From NCBI RefSeq assembly GCF_001592945.1, contig NZ_LRPB01000047.1:186001-250000 (forward strand): a stretch of 64,000 bases of DNA, given 5' to 3'. This stretch comes from Roseivirga seohaensis. GTDB taxonomy: Bacteria; Bacteroidota; Bacteroidia; Cytophagales; Cyclobacteriaceae. A program made the translations under genes and the position numbers. The notes below the pieces were generated by a model. That model was given only the letters and a program-made list of their open reading frames with translations. It was not told the origin of the DNA and ran no database searches. Of this stretch, positions 8,672 through 17,177 are shown piece after piece; position 1 is the first letter of the stretch, and each line of letters starts with the position of its first letter.

Positions 8672-10183
8672 TTAGTCTATGGTAAAAGAGGTTTCGCCTC
8701 CTTTTTCGTCTTTTAATTGAATGCCTACATTTTTGAGGTCATCCCTAATTTTATCGGATAGCGCATAGTTTTTAGAAAACTTGGCTTCTTTTCTTAGGTT
8801 GATCAAAACCTCCATTGCCCCCTCTAAAACATTGTTTTGAGCGGCATTTTCGGTTTCAGAAACTAGGCCTAACACATCGTTAATAATGGCCTTGAACTTA
8901 GTTGTAACAAAGTGAAAAGCTTCTGCATTAATTTCCGCCAGTTCCGAATGGTTTTGATAGTAGGTGTTAACTTTAGAACTGACTTGAAACAAAGAAGCAA
9001 TCGCTTTTGCTGTATTAAAGTCATCGCTCAAGTTTTGCATGGCTTGGTCTATAAAACCTTTCAGCTCTTCAGATTTCTCTTTAGAAACCTTTCCAGTTCC
9101 TGCAGCAGGCAATTTATCGATCAATTGAACGCTGGCTATTAAACGCTTAAAGCCTTTTTCTGCGGCCTGCAAGGCTTCGTTGCTGAAGTCTAGCGTACTT
9201 GCATAATGGCTTTGAAGCATGAAAAAGCGCACCGTCATAGGGCTATAACCACGCTCCAAAAGCTTATGATTTCCCGTAATCAGTTCTTCTGGTGTAAAAC
9301 CATTGCCTTCACTTTTTGCCATTTTGCGACCGTTTACGGTAAGCATGTTGGCATGAATCCAATAATTGGCGCCTCCGGTGTGGTGGCAGCCTTTATTTTG
9401 GGCAATCTCGGCTTCGTGGTGAGGGAATTTTAAATCCATTCCTCCTCCGTGAATATCGAAAGACTGGCCCAAGTATTTTGTGCTCATGGCAGAGCATTCC
9501 AAATGCCAACCAGGGAAACCTTCGCTCCAAGGCGATGGCCAGTGCATTAAGTGTCCTGCTTCGGCTTTTTTCCATAAAGCGAAATCCAATGGATCGGCTT
9601 TTTGGTCTTGGCCGGCCAAAGCACGAGTGTTCGAAAGCATATCGTCTACGTTTCTGCCCGAAAGCTCTCCGTATTCGTACGCTTCGTTGTATTTTCTTAC
9701 ATTGAAATAGACAGAGCCATCCTTTTCATAGGCAAAACCATTTTCAATGATCTTCTTAATAAATTCAATTTGTTCTATTAAATGGCCAGTAGCGGTAGGT
9801 TCAATAGAAGGCGCTTGAATATTAAAAATTTGCATTACATCATGGAAACCATTGGTGTATTTCTGCACCACTTCCATAGGTTCGATTTCTTCTAAACGAG
9901 CCTTTTTAGCAATTTTATCTTCTCCTTCATCAGCATCGCCTACAAGGTGACCTACATCAGTGATGTTGCGCACATAGCGTACTTTATAGCCCAAAAACTT
10001 GAGGTACCTAAAAACAATATCGAAAGAAAGAAAGGTACGAACATTACCCAAATGGATATCGCTATACACGGTAGGTCCACAGACATACATGCCCACTCGG
10101 TCTTTTACAAGGGGCTTAAAAACCTCTTTTTGTTTTGTGAGAGAGTTGTATACTGAAATTGGGTATTGTTCAATCAGGCTCAT
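8672..10183 (-). CDS. cysS: Cysteine--tRNA ligase
   Basis: Class I aminoacyl-tRNA synthetase of 503 residues that charges tRNA-Cys. The HIGH-type motif is IHLGN at residues 43-47 and the KMSKS motif is KMAKS at 287-291. Zinc ligands of the family are seen as Cys35 (CGPTVY), Cys230 (HLEC) and His255-His256-Glu257. The C-terminal DALR-type helical domain follows. The start overlaps the end of folE by 4 nt, and dcd follows after 4 nt, so the three genes are likely co-transcribed. Confidence 0.97.
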   Translation of the reverse strand: MSLIEQYPISVYNSLTKQKEVFKPLVKDRVGMYVCGPTVYSDIHLGNVRTFLSFDIVFRYLKFLGYKVRYVRNITDVGHLVGDADEGEDKIAKKARLEEIEPMEVVQKYTNGFHDVMQIFNIQAPSIEPTATGHLIEQIEFIKKIIENGFAYEKDGSVYFNVRKYNEAYEYGELSGRNVDDMLSNTRALAGQDQKADPLDFALWKKAEAGHLMHWPSPWSEGFPGWHLECSAMSTKYLGQSFDIHGGGMDLKFPHHEAEIAQNKGCHHTGGANYWIHANMLTVNGRKMAKSEGNGFTPEELITGNHKLLERGYSPMTVRFFMLQSHYASTLDFSNEALQAAEKGFKRLIASVQLIDKLPAAGTGKVSKEKSEELKGFIDQAMQNLSDDFNTAKAIASLFQVSSKVNTYYQNHSELAEINAEAFHFVTTKFKAIINDVLGLVSETENAAQNNVLEGAMEVLINLRKEAKFSKNYALSDKIRDDLKNVGIQLKDEKGGETSFTID

Positions 10184-10872
10184 TTAAGCTTGTCGTTCAC
10201 GTAGGTTAAAAATTCTCTTTTGGTTTCTTCTTCTTTGAATTTACCACTGTATTCTACCGTAACCGTAGAAGAAGATTGGTCTGATACACCTCTAGAGCTT
10301 ACACACATGTGTTCAGCATCAATATATACCGCTACATCTTCGGTGTTCAAAGCACGTTTCATTTCATCAAGAATCTGTAAAGCCAAGCGCTCTTGCACTT
10401 GCGGTCTTCTTGAGTAATAATCTACAATTCTATTGATTTTAGAAAGGCCAATTACGTTTCCGTTAGGAATGTAAGCCACGTGCGCTTTACCCACGATAGG
10501 TAGGAAGTGATGCTCACAGTTGGAGTAAAGTGTAATGTTCTTTTCAACAAGCATTTCGCTGTATTCATACTTGTTTTGGAAGGTAGAAAGCGAAGGTTTG
10601 TTTTCTGGCTTTAGGCCTTTAAAAAGCTCTTTTACATATAGCTTGGCTACTCTTTTTGGTGTTCCGCTCAAACTATCATCAGTCAAGTCTAAGCCTAAGG
10701 TGTGCATGATTTTTTCGAAGTGGCCTTGAATAATAGCAATTTTCTCTTCGTCTGATAAGTCAAAAGCACCTTCGCGCATCGGTGTCTCAATAGAGGACAT
10801 CACGTGATCGTCACCCATCTCTTCAATTTGCTTCAACAAATCCTCTGAACTTTTACCGTTTTTGTTTTTCAT
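10180..10872 (-). CDS. folE: GTP cyclohydrolase I
   Basis: Converts GTP to dihydroneopterin triphosphate, the first step of folate (tetrahydropterin) synthesis. The 230-residue protein carries zinc ligands Cys119 and His121/His122 (SNCEHHFLP) and Cys190 (AEHMCVSSRG), and the loop GLSKINRIVDYYSRRPQVQE. An extra N-terminal stretch of about 40 residues precedes the core. It overlaps cysS by 4 nt and has a good Bacteroidota -7 element upstream (10930-10937). Confidence 0.96.
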   Translation of the reverse strand: MKNKNGKSSEDLLKQIEEMGDDHVMSSIETPMREGAFDLSDEEKIAIIQGHFEKIMHTLGLDLTDDSLSGTPKRVAKLYVKELFKGLKPENKPSLSTFQNKYEYSEMLVEKNITLYSNCEHHFLPIVGKAHVAYIPNGNVIGLSKINRIVDYYSRRPQVQERLALQILDEMKRALNTEDVAVYIDAEHMCVSSRGVSDQSSSTVTVEYSGKFKEEETKREFLTYVNDKLK

Positions 10873-10929
10873 TTATTGGTTACCTAAAACAATGAATCGT
10901 TTATACTGCCCATAAGCAGAAAAGTTGTG

Positions 10930-10937
10930 CAAAAGTA
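10930..10937 (-). promoter_or_regulatory. Probable -7 element for folE-cysS-dcd
   Basis: On the minus strand this reads TACTTTTG, a perfect match to the Bacteroidota -7 consensus TAnnTTTG. It lies 57 nt upstream of the folE ATG. A clear TTG at -33 was not found. Confidence 0.5.
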
Positions 10938-11051
10938 CAATTAATTGGCTGGCTTTTGAAACGTGATTTCAAAAATGATTAATGCCCAATGCAGCCCTTA
11001 AACACGGCATTGCCCTAGGTAGTTCAAAAACCGTTCACTACCCCTTACTAA

Positions 11052-11579
11052 CTACTGTTTTGGCCTGAAAACCTTCATGATTTCGGGCTTGGTTTCGATA
11101 AATGGCCCACCAATTAAATCGATACAATAGGGGATGGCAGGGAATACGGCATCTAGGCATTCTCTTATCGACTTAGGTTTGCCTGGTAAATTCACTATGA
11201 GTGACTTTCCTCTAATTCCTGCTGTTTGTCTTGATAGTATGGCGGTAGGTACGTATTTTAAACTTTCTTGACGCATTAGCTCGCCAAAACCAGGTAGCAT
11301 TTTCTGGCAAACTGATTCAGTGGCTTCAGGGGTTACATCGCGTGGAGCAGGGCCTGTTCCGCCTGTGGTAACGATTAAACAACAGCGTTCTTTATCTGCC
11401 ATTTGTTTAATTGTACTCTCTATTAAATGTTGTTCATCTGGAATAACATGATACACAGTTTCCCACTTAGAAACGAGGTACTCGTTAAGGGTGTCGATAA
11501 TGGCAGGGCCAGAAAGATCTTCGTAGGTTCCTTTACTGGCTCGATCTGATACTGTAATTATTCCTATTTTAACTTCCAT
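11052..11579 (-). CDS. MogA/MoaB-family molybdenum cofactor protein
   Basis: A 175-residue MoCF-biosynthesis domain protein. The family signatures are IGIITVSDRASKG at the N-terminus and VTTGGTGPAPRDVTPEATE in the middle, which form the molybdopterin-binding loop. This family adenylylates molybdopterin before molybdate insertion (MogA) or is a close relative (MoaB). The two cannot be separated confidently from sequence alone. No other molybdenum-cofactor gene is nearby. It has its own transcription unit between the folE promoter region and a divergent helicase gene. Confidence 0.88.
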   Translation of the reverse strand: MEVKIGIITVSDRASKGTYEDLSGPAIIDTLNEYLVSKWETVYHVIPDEQHLIESTIKQMADKERCCLIVTTGGTGPAPRDVTPEATESVCQKMLPGFGELMRQESLKYVPTAILSRQTAGIRGKSLIVNLPGKPKSIRECLDAVFPAIPYCIDLIGGPFIETKPEIMKVFRPKQ

Positions 11580-11649
11580 GTTCCTTATTTTGATGCAAAT
11601 AAGTCAGGTTGAAAGAAGAATCCAATGCTTTAATGCGAAGTATTCGTTC

Positions 11650-11657
11650 TACCTTTG
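11650..11657 (+). promoter_or_regulatory. Probable -7 element for the DEAD-box helicase gene
   Basis: TACCTTTG is a perfect match to TAnnTTTG, located 24 nt upstream of the GTG start at 11682. No clear -33 TTG is seen. Confidence 0.5.
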
Positions 11658-11681
11658 TAGCTGAATAAAATAAAACAAACA

Positions 11682-12794
11682 GTGACTACATTTTCCGAAC
11701 TCGGCATATCCAAAGATTTAATCAAAGGCTTAAGCGAAATGAATATTCTAGAACCTTCTGAGGTTCAATCGCTTTCCATTCCAATTCTTCTTCAACAAAA
11801 CACCGATTTTATCGGTCAGGCGCAAACAGGAACTGGTAAAACCGCAGCTTTTGGCTTGCCTTTGCTTCAGAAAATTGATGCAAAGAAACAGGCGATTCAA
11901 GGTTTGATTTTGGCACCTACACGCGAATTATGCCAGCAAATCGCGAAGCAGCTATTTAAATTCACCAAATACACCGATAAGATTTTTATTGAAGCGGTAT
12001 ATGGTGGTGCTGATATGCAAGTTCAAATTCAGCGTTTACAGCGGCCTACTCATATTGTAGTGGCTACTCCTGGCCGTTTAATGGATTTGATTAAAAGAGA
12101 AGTGATTGATATTTCTCAAGTGAAGTATGTGGTTTTAGATGAAGCGGACGAAATGTTAAGCATGGGCTTTAAACAGGATATGCACAGTATTCTGGACTTT
12201 GTTCCTGCTGAACGTACCATTTGGTTGTTTTCGGCTACCATGCCTGATGGAATTAGAGAGATCATTTCGAAATTCTTGAGAAATAATGCTCAGAAAATAG
12301 AAGTAGGTAGAAGTGCGGGCGTAAATGCCAATATTAGCCACGAATATGTAGTCTGTCAATCAAAAGATAAAGTGCAGGAAATCAATCATTTCTTGTCGTA
12401 TCATAAAGACGAGCGCGGAATGATTTTCTGCCAAACCAAAAATGCGGCTCGTATTCTAACCAAACAGCTATTGGCTAAGAATATTGCTGTAGATGTAATT
12501 GAAGGCGATATGGGCCAACGCGACCGCGATAAGGTAATGCGAATGTTTAAGAGCGAGAAAATTGATCTTTTGGTAGCTACCGATATTGCAGCCCGTGGTA
12601 TCGATGTAAAAGGTTTGAGCTTTGTGTTGCATTATCAACTTCCGCAGCAAATTGAGTACTATACTCACCGAAGTGGCAGAACAGGCCGTGCGGGCTTAAA
12701 AGGAACTTCGATCTTATTCATCTCTGAAAAAGAAAAATCTAAGATTTTCGAAATGGAAAAGGAGCTGAAAATTAAAATTAAGGTATTGAGCTAG
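11682..12794 (+). CDS. DEAD-box ATP-dependent RNA helicase (minimal core)
   Basis: A 370-residue RNA helicase of superfamily 2 that unwinds or remodels RNA. Motifs in order: Q motif around EPSEVQS (24-30), Walker A AQTGTGKT (47-54), PTREL (79-83), TPGR (129-132), DEAD (153-156), SAT (184-186), and motif VI HRSGRTGRAG near residue 325. The protein ends soon after the second RecA domain, so it lacks the basic or RNA-binding C-terminal extension found in DeaD/CshA. The start is GTG at 11682, giving the sequence (M)TTFSELGIS. Its stop is one base from the stop of the convergent gene. Confidence 0.94.
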   Translation: MTTFSELGISKDLIKGLSEMNILEPSEVQSLSIPILLQQNTDFIGQAQTGTGKTAAFGLPLLQKIDAKKQAIQGLILAPTRELCQQIAKQLFKFTKYTDKIFIEAVYGGADMQVQIQRLQRPTHIVVATPGRLMDLIKREVIDISQVKYVVLDEADEMLSMGFKQDMHSILDFVPAERTIWLFSATMPDGIREIISKFLRNNAQKIEVGRSAGVNANISHEYVVCQSKDKVQEINHFLSYHKDERGMIFCQTKNAARILTKQLLAKNIAVDVIEGDMGQRDRDKVMRMFKSEKIDLLVATDIAARGIDVKGLSFVLHYQLPQQIEYYTHRSGRTGRAGLKGTSILFISEKEKSKIFEMEKELKIKIKVLS

Positions 12795-12795
12795 T

Positions 12796-13629
12796 TTATT
12801 CTGCCATCAATTTCCTTAAAATATTGAAGTCCTGAGTTTCTGATTTCAAACCGGTAGCCATTACCTCATGGTAATTGTTTTCGAATTGAACATTGGTGAT
12901 ATATGTTTCTGCGCTATGCAGTTGACTGGCTATTCCGTGGTAAATGTATGATGCAATTTGGTCGTGCGACATCTGGAAAGTGTTGAAATAACCAGTGCTA
13001 AATAAACACACCCGAATGGTATTGATAGGTTTTAGGTTTAGGCTGTTGGGGCTTTTCTCTAAGGTGAAATTTTTGTTGTAGTACATTACGGCCCTGATAA
13101 TGTTTTCGGCAGTGTCTTCAATCGCGTTCAGAAAATCGTTTGGTGTGCTGTATAAATCCGCTAGGGGAGGCACTACGTAAATCATGGCATAATTGGCGTC
13201 AATTTGGTAAGGACGCAAATGATCTTTGAAAATATCAACGAAAACAGTTCCGTCAAAATCAATACAAGCCGTATCTAATGGAGGTTTTTGTACCAGCGCA
13301 AACTGCACTCCAAAATCACTGTCAAAATTATCGATATGGGCGGTTTCTTTGTTTTCTGCTAGGCGATGAAGTGTTTTATGAATTTTCTGATAAGGATGTT
13401 TTCCTACAAAGTTTTGCTGTACACTGAGAATGCCATAAAAAGCGCCTGTCATACCTTCTTGACCCATTTCAAATAAAGATCCTGTGTAAGAAGTGCCAGC
13501 GTTTACTGATCCCATTACTACTTCGGGCTGAAGCGGTGGGCTTTCATAAAACACTTCACAGAAATTAGAATGCTTTGGGTTGAGTAATTCTGCCGTGATG
13601 TGTGTTCCAGGGAATTTATTGATAATCAT
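12796..13629 (-). CDS. Conserved-looking protein of unknown function (277 aa)
   Basis: I do not recognise a family. The protein is soluble, without signal peptide, membrane segment or obvious nucleotide-binding motif. It looks like a well-formed globular alpha/beta protein with alternating strands (IRVCLFSTGYFN, FALVQKPPLD, YAMIYVVPPL) and helices. The C-terminal part (about 205-250, INTIRVCLFSTGYFNTF then a long helix) faintly recalls macro-domain or Rossmann-like architecture, but no diagnostic residues were found. It is convergent with the helicase gene (1-nt gap) and sits alone upstream of the cyclophilin gene. ATG at 13629 gives MIINKFPGTHIT. Confidence 0.75.
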   Translation of the reverse strand: MIINKFPGTHITAELLNPKHSNFCEVFYESPPLQPEVVMGSVNAGTSYTGSLFEMGQEGMTGAFYGILSVQQNFVGKHPYQKIHKTLHRLAENKETAHIDNFDSDFGVQFALVQKPPLDTACIDFDGTVFVDIFKDHLRPYQIDANYAMIYVVPPLADLYSTPNDFLNAIEDTAENIIRAVMYYNKNFTLEKSPNSLNLKPINTIRVCLFSTGYFNTFQMSHDQIASYIYHGIASQLHSAETYITNVQFENNYHEVMATGLKSETQDFNILRKLMAE

Positions 13630-13779
13630 GGTTCAGAAAGTTAAATATGATTGACAGTTGGTCTTTACAAACTACGAAAAATAATTGAAAAATTGTGAGC
13701 CCTATTTTGTCGAGATAACTACTAATATACCATTATGATCACACGTTCATTTTTTATACTTTCAAGAAAAAAAGAGAGT

Positions 13780-14367
13780 ATGAAAAATCTATTTCTGTTA
13801 CTTGTAATTGGTCTGATTTCAAGTTGCAAACCAGAAACTACTTACCCTGTAGGGCAAATTAAAACCGATAAGGGCGATATTCTGATTTGGCTTTATGATG
13901 AAACTCCAAAACATAAAGAGGCCTTTATTGAATTGGCCGAAGAGGGATATTGGAACGACTATACATTTAACCGAGTGATTGAAAATTTTGTAGCCCAAGG
14001 CGGTTGCCCAGATACGCCCGAAGGTTTTGCTTACTCAACCCACCTTTTAGAGCCTGAATTTGACCCCATTGCCAAACATGTGTATGGTGCTTTTGGTGCT
14101 GGACGAGATGATAACCCAGGTAAAATTTCGGCCGCCTGTCAATTCTATATTGTTCAGAATAAAAAGGGTTTACCGCGTTTAGATGGGGATTATACGATTT
14201 ATGGACAGGTGTTCAAAGGCATGGATGTAGTTGATCAAATTGTTAAGGTAGAAACGGATTCAACTAATGCGCCTTTGGTTCCTATTAAGTTAGATGTCAG
14301 TGTTATACAAATGACGGCCGCTCAAATTGAAGCAGAAGGGTATACAATGCCAGCCAAAGGCTTGTAA
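13780..14367 (+). CDS. Cyclophilin-type peptidyl-prolyl isomerase, lipoprotein
   Basis: A 195-residue envelope-anchored prolyl isomerase that helps folding of exported proteins. The ATG at 13780 gives a lipoprotein signal, MKNLFLLLVIGLISSC, with the lipidated Cys16; it is preceded by AAAAGAGAG, so it is preferred over an in-frame ATG 45 nt upstream. The cyclophilin core begins at IKTDKGDILIWLYDETP. The active-site region FNRVIENFVAQGG is conserved. The C-terminal extension after VSVIQMTAAQIE is short. The gene has no operon partner. Confidence 0.9.
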   Translation: MKNLFLLLVIGLISSCKPETTYPVGQIKTDKGDILIWLYDETPKHKEAFIELAEEGYWNDYTFNRVIENFVAQGGCPDTPEGFAYSTHLLEPEFDPIAKHVYGAFGAGRDDNPGKISAACQFYIVQNKKGLPRLDGDYTIYGQVFKGMDVVDQIVKVETDSTNAPLVPIKLDVSVIQMTAAQIEAEGYTMPAKGL

Positions 14368-14463
14368 TACTTACTTAGGCTTGACTTTTTGAGTAGGTAG
14401 AACCTTCAAAGTTTTTCATTCTGATTTTAAATAGAGTGATTTAACACAGCTGATATTATTGCA

Positions 14464-14988
14464 TCAACTTTTAGAAGGATTTTTCAGTTTAGCTGGAAAC
14501 ATATCTTCTAACACTTTGTAACGGTGAGTGAAAATTTGCAACAGCTTTCCTCTTACTAAAATTGGGTGAACCATACGTCCTAAAATGCCAAAAGGAAGTT
14601 TATATGATACCTTGTCGATCATTCTAACTCCAGTCAAAGAAGTTTCGAAAATGTGTTCGTGGTGCCACATGGCATAGGGGCCAAACCGTTGCTCATCTAC
14701 GAATGAATTGAGGTGATTTACATGAGTTATTTCCGTTACCCAGTTAGATTTTATACCGGGGAAGGGCGAAACCTTATAAGTGATGATTTGGCCTGCATAC
14801 ATGGTTTTGGCTTCTTCAGAAGTGATTTTAAAACCCATATGCTTCGGTGTTATTTTCTCTAAATTCTTAGGAGAAGAAAAGAAAGCCCAAGCTGTTTTAA
14901 TGTCTATTGGAAGCTCTTGTACAGTTTTGAGGGTGTAAATACCAGAATGACTTTTCAGTGATACCATTGTTTCAAATTTGGTTATCAA
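14464..14988 (-). CDS. SRPBCC (START-like) ligand-binding family protein
   Basis: A 174-residue soluble protein of the SRPBCC/Bet v1-like helix-grip fold. The pattern LKTVQELPIDIKTAWAFFSS, then NLEKITPKHMGF, then the strand pair FVDEQRFGPYAMWHHEHIF, is typical of Bacteroidota homologues annotated as cell-division inhibitor or SRPBCC family. A ligand is not predictable. The start may instead be the Met at residue 8 (MVSLKSHSG). It is 22 nt downstream of the MFS gene and probably shares its transcript. Confidence 0.8.
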   Translation of the reverse strand: MITKFETMVSLKSHSGIYTLKTVQELPIDIKTAWAFFSSPKNLEKITPKHMGFKITSEEAKTMYAGQIITYKVSPFPGIKSNWVTEITHVNHLNSFVDEQRFGPYAMWHHEHIFETSLTGVRMIDKVSYKLPFGILGRMVHPILVRGKLLQIFTHRYKVLEDMFPAKLKNPSKS

Positions 14989-15010
14989 CTGTTTTTGTGA
15001 GTGAAGTGTT

Positions 15011-16198
15011 TTAAGCTTTCGTAATATTTTCTTTGATCAACTTTTTGGTATGCACTAAACCAAATAAAGGTCCTATAAACAAGCTAAACATTAGCCATTT
15101 GGTATCGATTACTGTGGCTAAGTATCCTAAAAGCTGAATGCTTGGAATGGTCAATAAAAAGCCGATACTTACTACAATTGTAATGGCCGTACCAACCGAT
15201 TCTTTGGGTGCTGTTTTTGCAGTTAGTGAAGAAAACTGAGCTGAATCTCCAATAACAGCAAAGCCCCAAACTAGGAGCGAGGCAATGAAAAATGTTTCGT
15301 TTAGATTGAAAATAAGAGGTGAAATCAAACAGAGTATTCCAGAAATCATCAGGAAGGTATACGCCACTTTTGCACTGCCTTTTTTTACTGAGATAAAGCC
15401 CCCCAAAACACAACCAATAGCACCAATTGCCATGATAATAAAGGTGTAAAGGCTTGGGTGAAGCGCTGTTCCATGTGTTTCATTATAATACACTAGCACT
15501 ACGGGCAGAAAAGCCCAAAAGGTGTATAACTCCCACATATGCCCAAAATAGCCAAAGGCCGCAGACCTGAACTCTTTAACTTTAAACACTTCAAAAACCT
15601 TAGCAGGGTTGAATTTAGAACCCTTTTTGCGGTGTGGACCTTCTCCGACAAAGAGAATCATGGCTAAGCCACCTAGAACTGCTAAAATGGAAGTGCCAAT
15701 CAAAACGAATTTCCAAGAAAGACTGCTGCCGGTATAGTTCAATAAATGAGGGAAAGCAGAACCTAAAACCAAAGCAGCCACTAAATAGCCTAATGCTTTA
15801 CCCAGTTTGCCCTCAAACCAATCAGAGGCTATTTTCATTCCGACAGGATAAATTCCAGCAATAAAAACCCCTGTTAAAAAGCGTGCAGAAAGCAATACAA
15901 AGTAGCTAGAAGGCAAGAAAATCAATGAAACATTTAGAGCACTACCTGCAAGTGCGCAGAGCAGAAAAACCCTTGAGGGTTTAAACCTATCAGCAATGGA
16001 TAGCAGGGCGAAAATAAATGTACCGAAGATAAAGCCCAGTTGCACCGATGAAGTTACAGCGGCCAAGGCATCTTCAGGCAAATTCCATTCTAATTGAAGC
16101 TCTTTTAGAATGGCATTTCCTGCAAACCAAAGAGAGGTTCCCGCAAATTGAGCAAACACAATACTGGGTAATACCCTTTTAGGAACGCTTAAAGTCAA
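15011..16198 (-). CDS. MFS transporter
   Basis: A 395-residue major facilitator carrier with about twelve hydrophobic segments. The first helix region (VLPSIVFAQFAGTSLWFAGNAI) and the loop after helix 2 (SIADRFKPSRVFLLCALAG) match the MFS pattern, and the substrate is unknown. The central loop after TM6 (GEGPHRKKGSKFNPAKVFEVF) is basic, as expected for a cytoplasmic loop. The next gene downstream (SRPBCC) lies 22 nt away on the same strand. Confidence 0.88.
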   Translation of the reverse strand: MTLSVPKRVLPSIVFAQFAGTSLWFAGNAILKELQLEWNLPEDALAAVTSSVQLGFIFGTFIFALLSIADRFKPSRVFLLCALAGSALNVSLIFLPSSYFVLLSARFLTGVFIAGIYPVGMKIASDWFEGKLGKALGYLVAALVLGSAFPHLLNYTGSSLSWKFVLIGTSILAVLGGLAMILFVGEGPHRKKGSKFNPAKVFEVFKVKEFRSAAFGYFGHMWELYTFWAFLPVVLVYYNETHGTALHPSLYTFIIMAIGAIGCVLGGFISVKKGSAKVAYTFLMISGILCLISPLIFNLNETFFIASLLVWGFAVIGDSAQFSSLTAKTAPKESVGTAITIVVSIGFLLTIPSIQLLGYLATVIDTKWLMFSLFIGPLFGLVHTKKLIKENITKA

Positions 16199-16259
16199 AA
16201 TAAATGGAGTTCGGTTGGTGTAAAGTTACTTAGTAAACATTGGGTTACTAAAATACAGG

Positions 16260-17054
16260 TTACATCTTCTCGATAATCTTCTGAATTAACTCATTTGTAG
16301 TTTCGTAATCCGTTTCACTTTCTTTGGCAAGATCAATTGCTTCTTTGGCTTTTTTTAGTGCTTCGGTATATTGACCCGATAGATATAGAAGGGCAGCGTA
16401 TGTGTCGGTATTATTGTAGTTGGCGTTTAAGCTGATAGATCGTTTCACAAATTCTAAGGCCTTGGCCATTTCTTCATCTGTTTCTGGAATTACATTACTT
16501 TCATCTTCGTGTTCTAAATAGTAGTTCCAAGCGTAAGAATTAAGGCCTTCCGAATCTTCCCAAATAAACTCTTTTCCAAAAAAATCTACGAACATGTATG
16601 ACCTCAAGCTATAACTCGCATCCATGTATTGAATATGGCCTAGCTCATCAAAAAATAGAATTACCGGAGCTGAAGAAGTAGTGAAGTACGTATCGAATGA
16701 ATTGTTTAAATCAGTGTCTAGGTAAAGGTTAGTAACATTACTCCAGTAGTTGTTATGGTAATTATTGGCTTTCATGGCTTTCCAATCCTCATCAACATTG
16801 AGTGCCAAAACCTGAACTTTACCCGATTTTGCTGCTGCGCCTAAAGATTTTATCACATCCATACATGGTGTACACCATTTACCGCTCCAAGTGATTAGAA
16901 AGGTTGGATTTGCACCACCTTCTCCGTCTGATATCAGGCTGACAAGCTCTACTGTTTCGTCATTATCGGCTCTTCTCATTGTAAAATTGACTTGAGCATC
17001 TACATAAGTATATGTCAGTGTTAGGAAAAGTAGTGTTGTGATTAGGCGTTTCAT
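16260..17054 (-). CDS. Secreted thioredoxin-like protein with TPR-type C-terminus
   Basis: A 264-residue exported redox protein. The ATG at 17054 gives a good signal peptide (MKRLITTLLFLTLTYTYVDA) and is preferred over a TTG 18 nt upstream. The thioredoxin fold carries the motif WCTPC (Cys61, Cys64), the TlpA/ResA type. After about residue 190, helices with the pattern AKALEFVKRSISLN and YTEALKKAKEAIDLAKES look like tetratricopeptide repeats. The combination suggests a periplasmic thiol-disulfide protein that binds partner proteins; the target is unknown. Confidence 0.82.
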   Translation of the reverse strand: MKRLITTLLFLTLTYTYVDAQVNFTMRRADNDETVELVSLISDGEGGANPTFLITWSGKWCTPCMDVIKSLGAAAKSGKVQVLALNVDEDWKAMKANNYHNNYWSNVTNLYLDTDLNNSFDTYFTTSSAPVILFFDELGHIQYMDASYSLRSYMFVDFFGKEFIWEDSEGLNSYAWNYYLEHEDESNVIPETDEEMAKALEFVKRSISLNANYNNTDTYAALLYLSGQYTEALKKAKEAIDLAKESETDYETTNELIQKIIEKM

Positions 17055-17120
17055 AATTGGTGATTTAAACAACTAATTTATAGAAAATCGATTACCTAAT
17101 TCAAAGTGGCTATAAAAAAA

Positions 17121-17146
17121 TAAGCATCTGTATTTTCAGATGCCTA
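17121..17146 (-). terminator. Terminator downstream of the M3 peptidase gene
   Basis: GCATCTG (17124-17130) pairs with CAGATGC (17137-17143) around a TATTTT loop. On the minus strand the stem is followed by an AT-rich tract with seven consecutive T residues. It lies just after the stop of the M3 oligopeptidase gene. Confidence 0.7.
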
Positions 17147-17177
17147 TTTTTCTTCATCAATAAGTGAGAAAAGTGTC

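Noticed and set aside
15084-15413. Open frame of 109 residues on the minus strand inside the MFS gene
   Set aside because: It lies in a different frame of the same strand as a strongly hydrophobic, well-conserved carrier and has no domain features.
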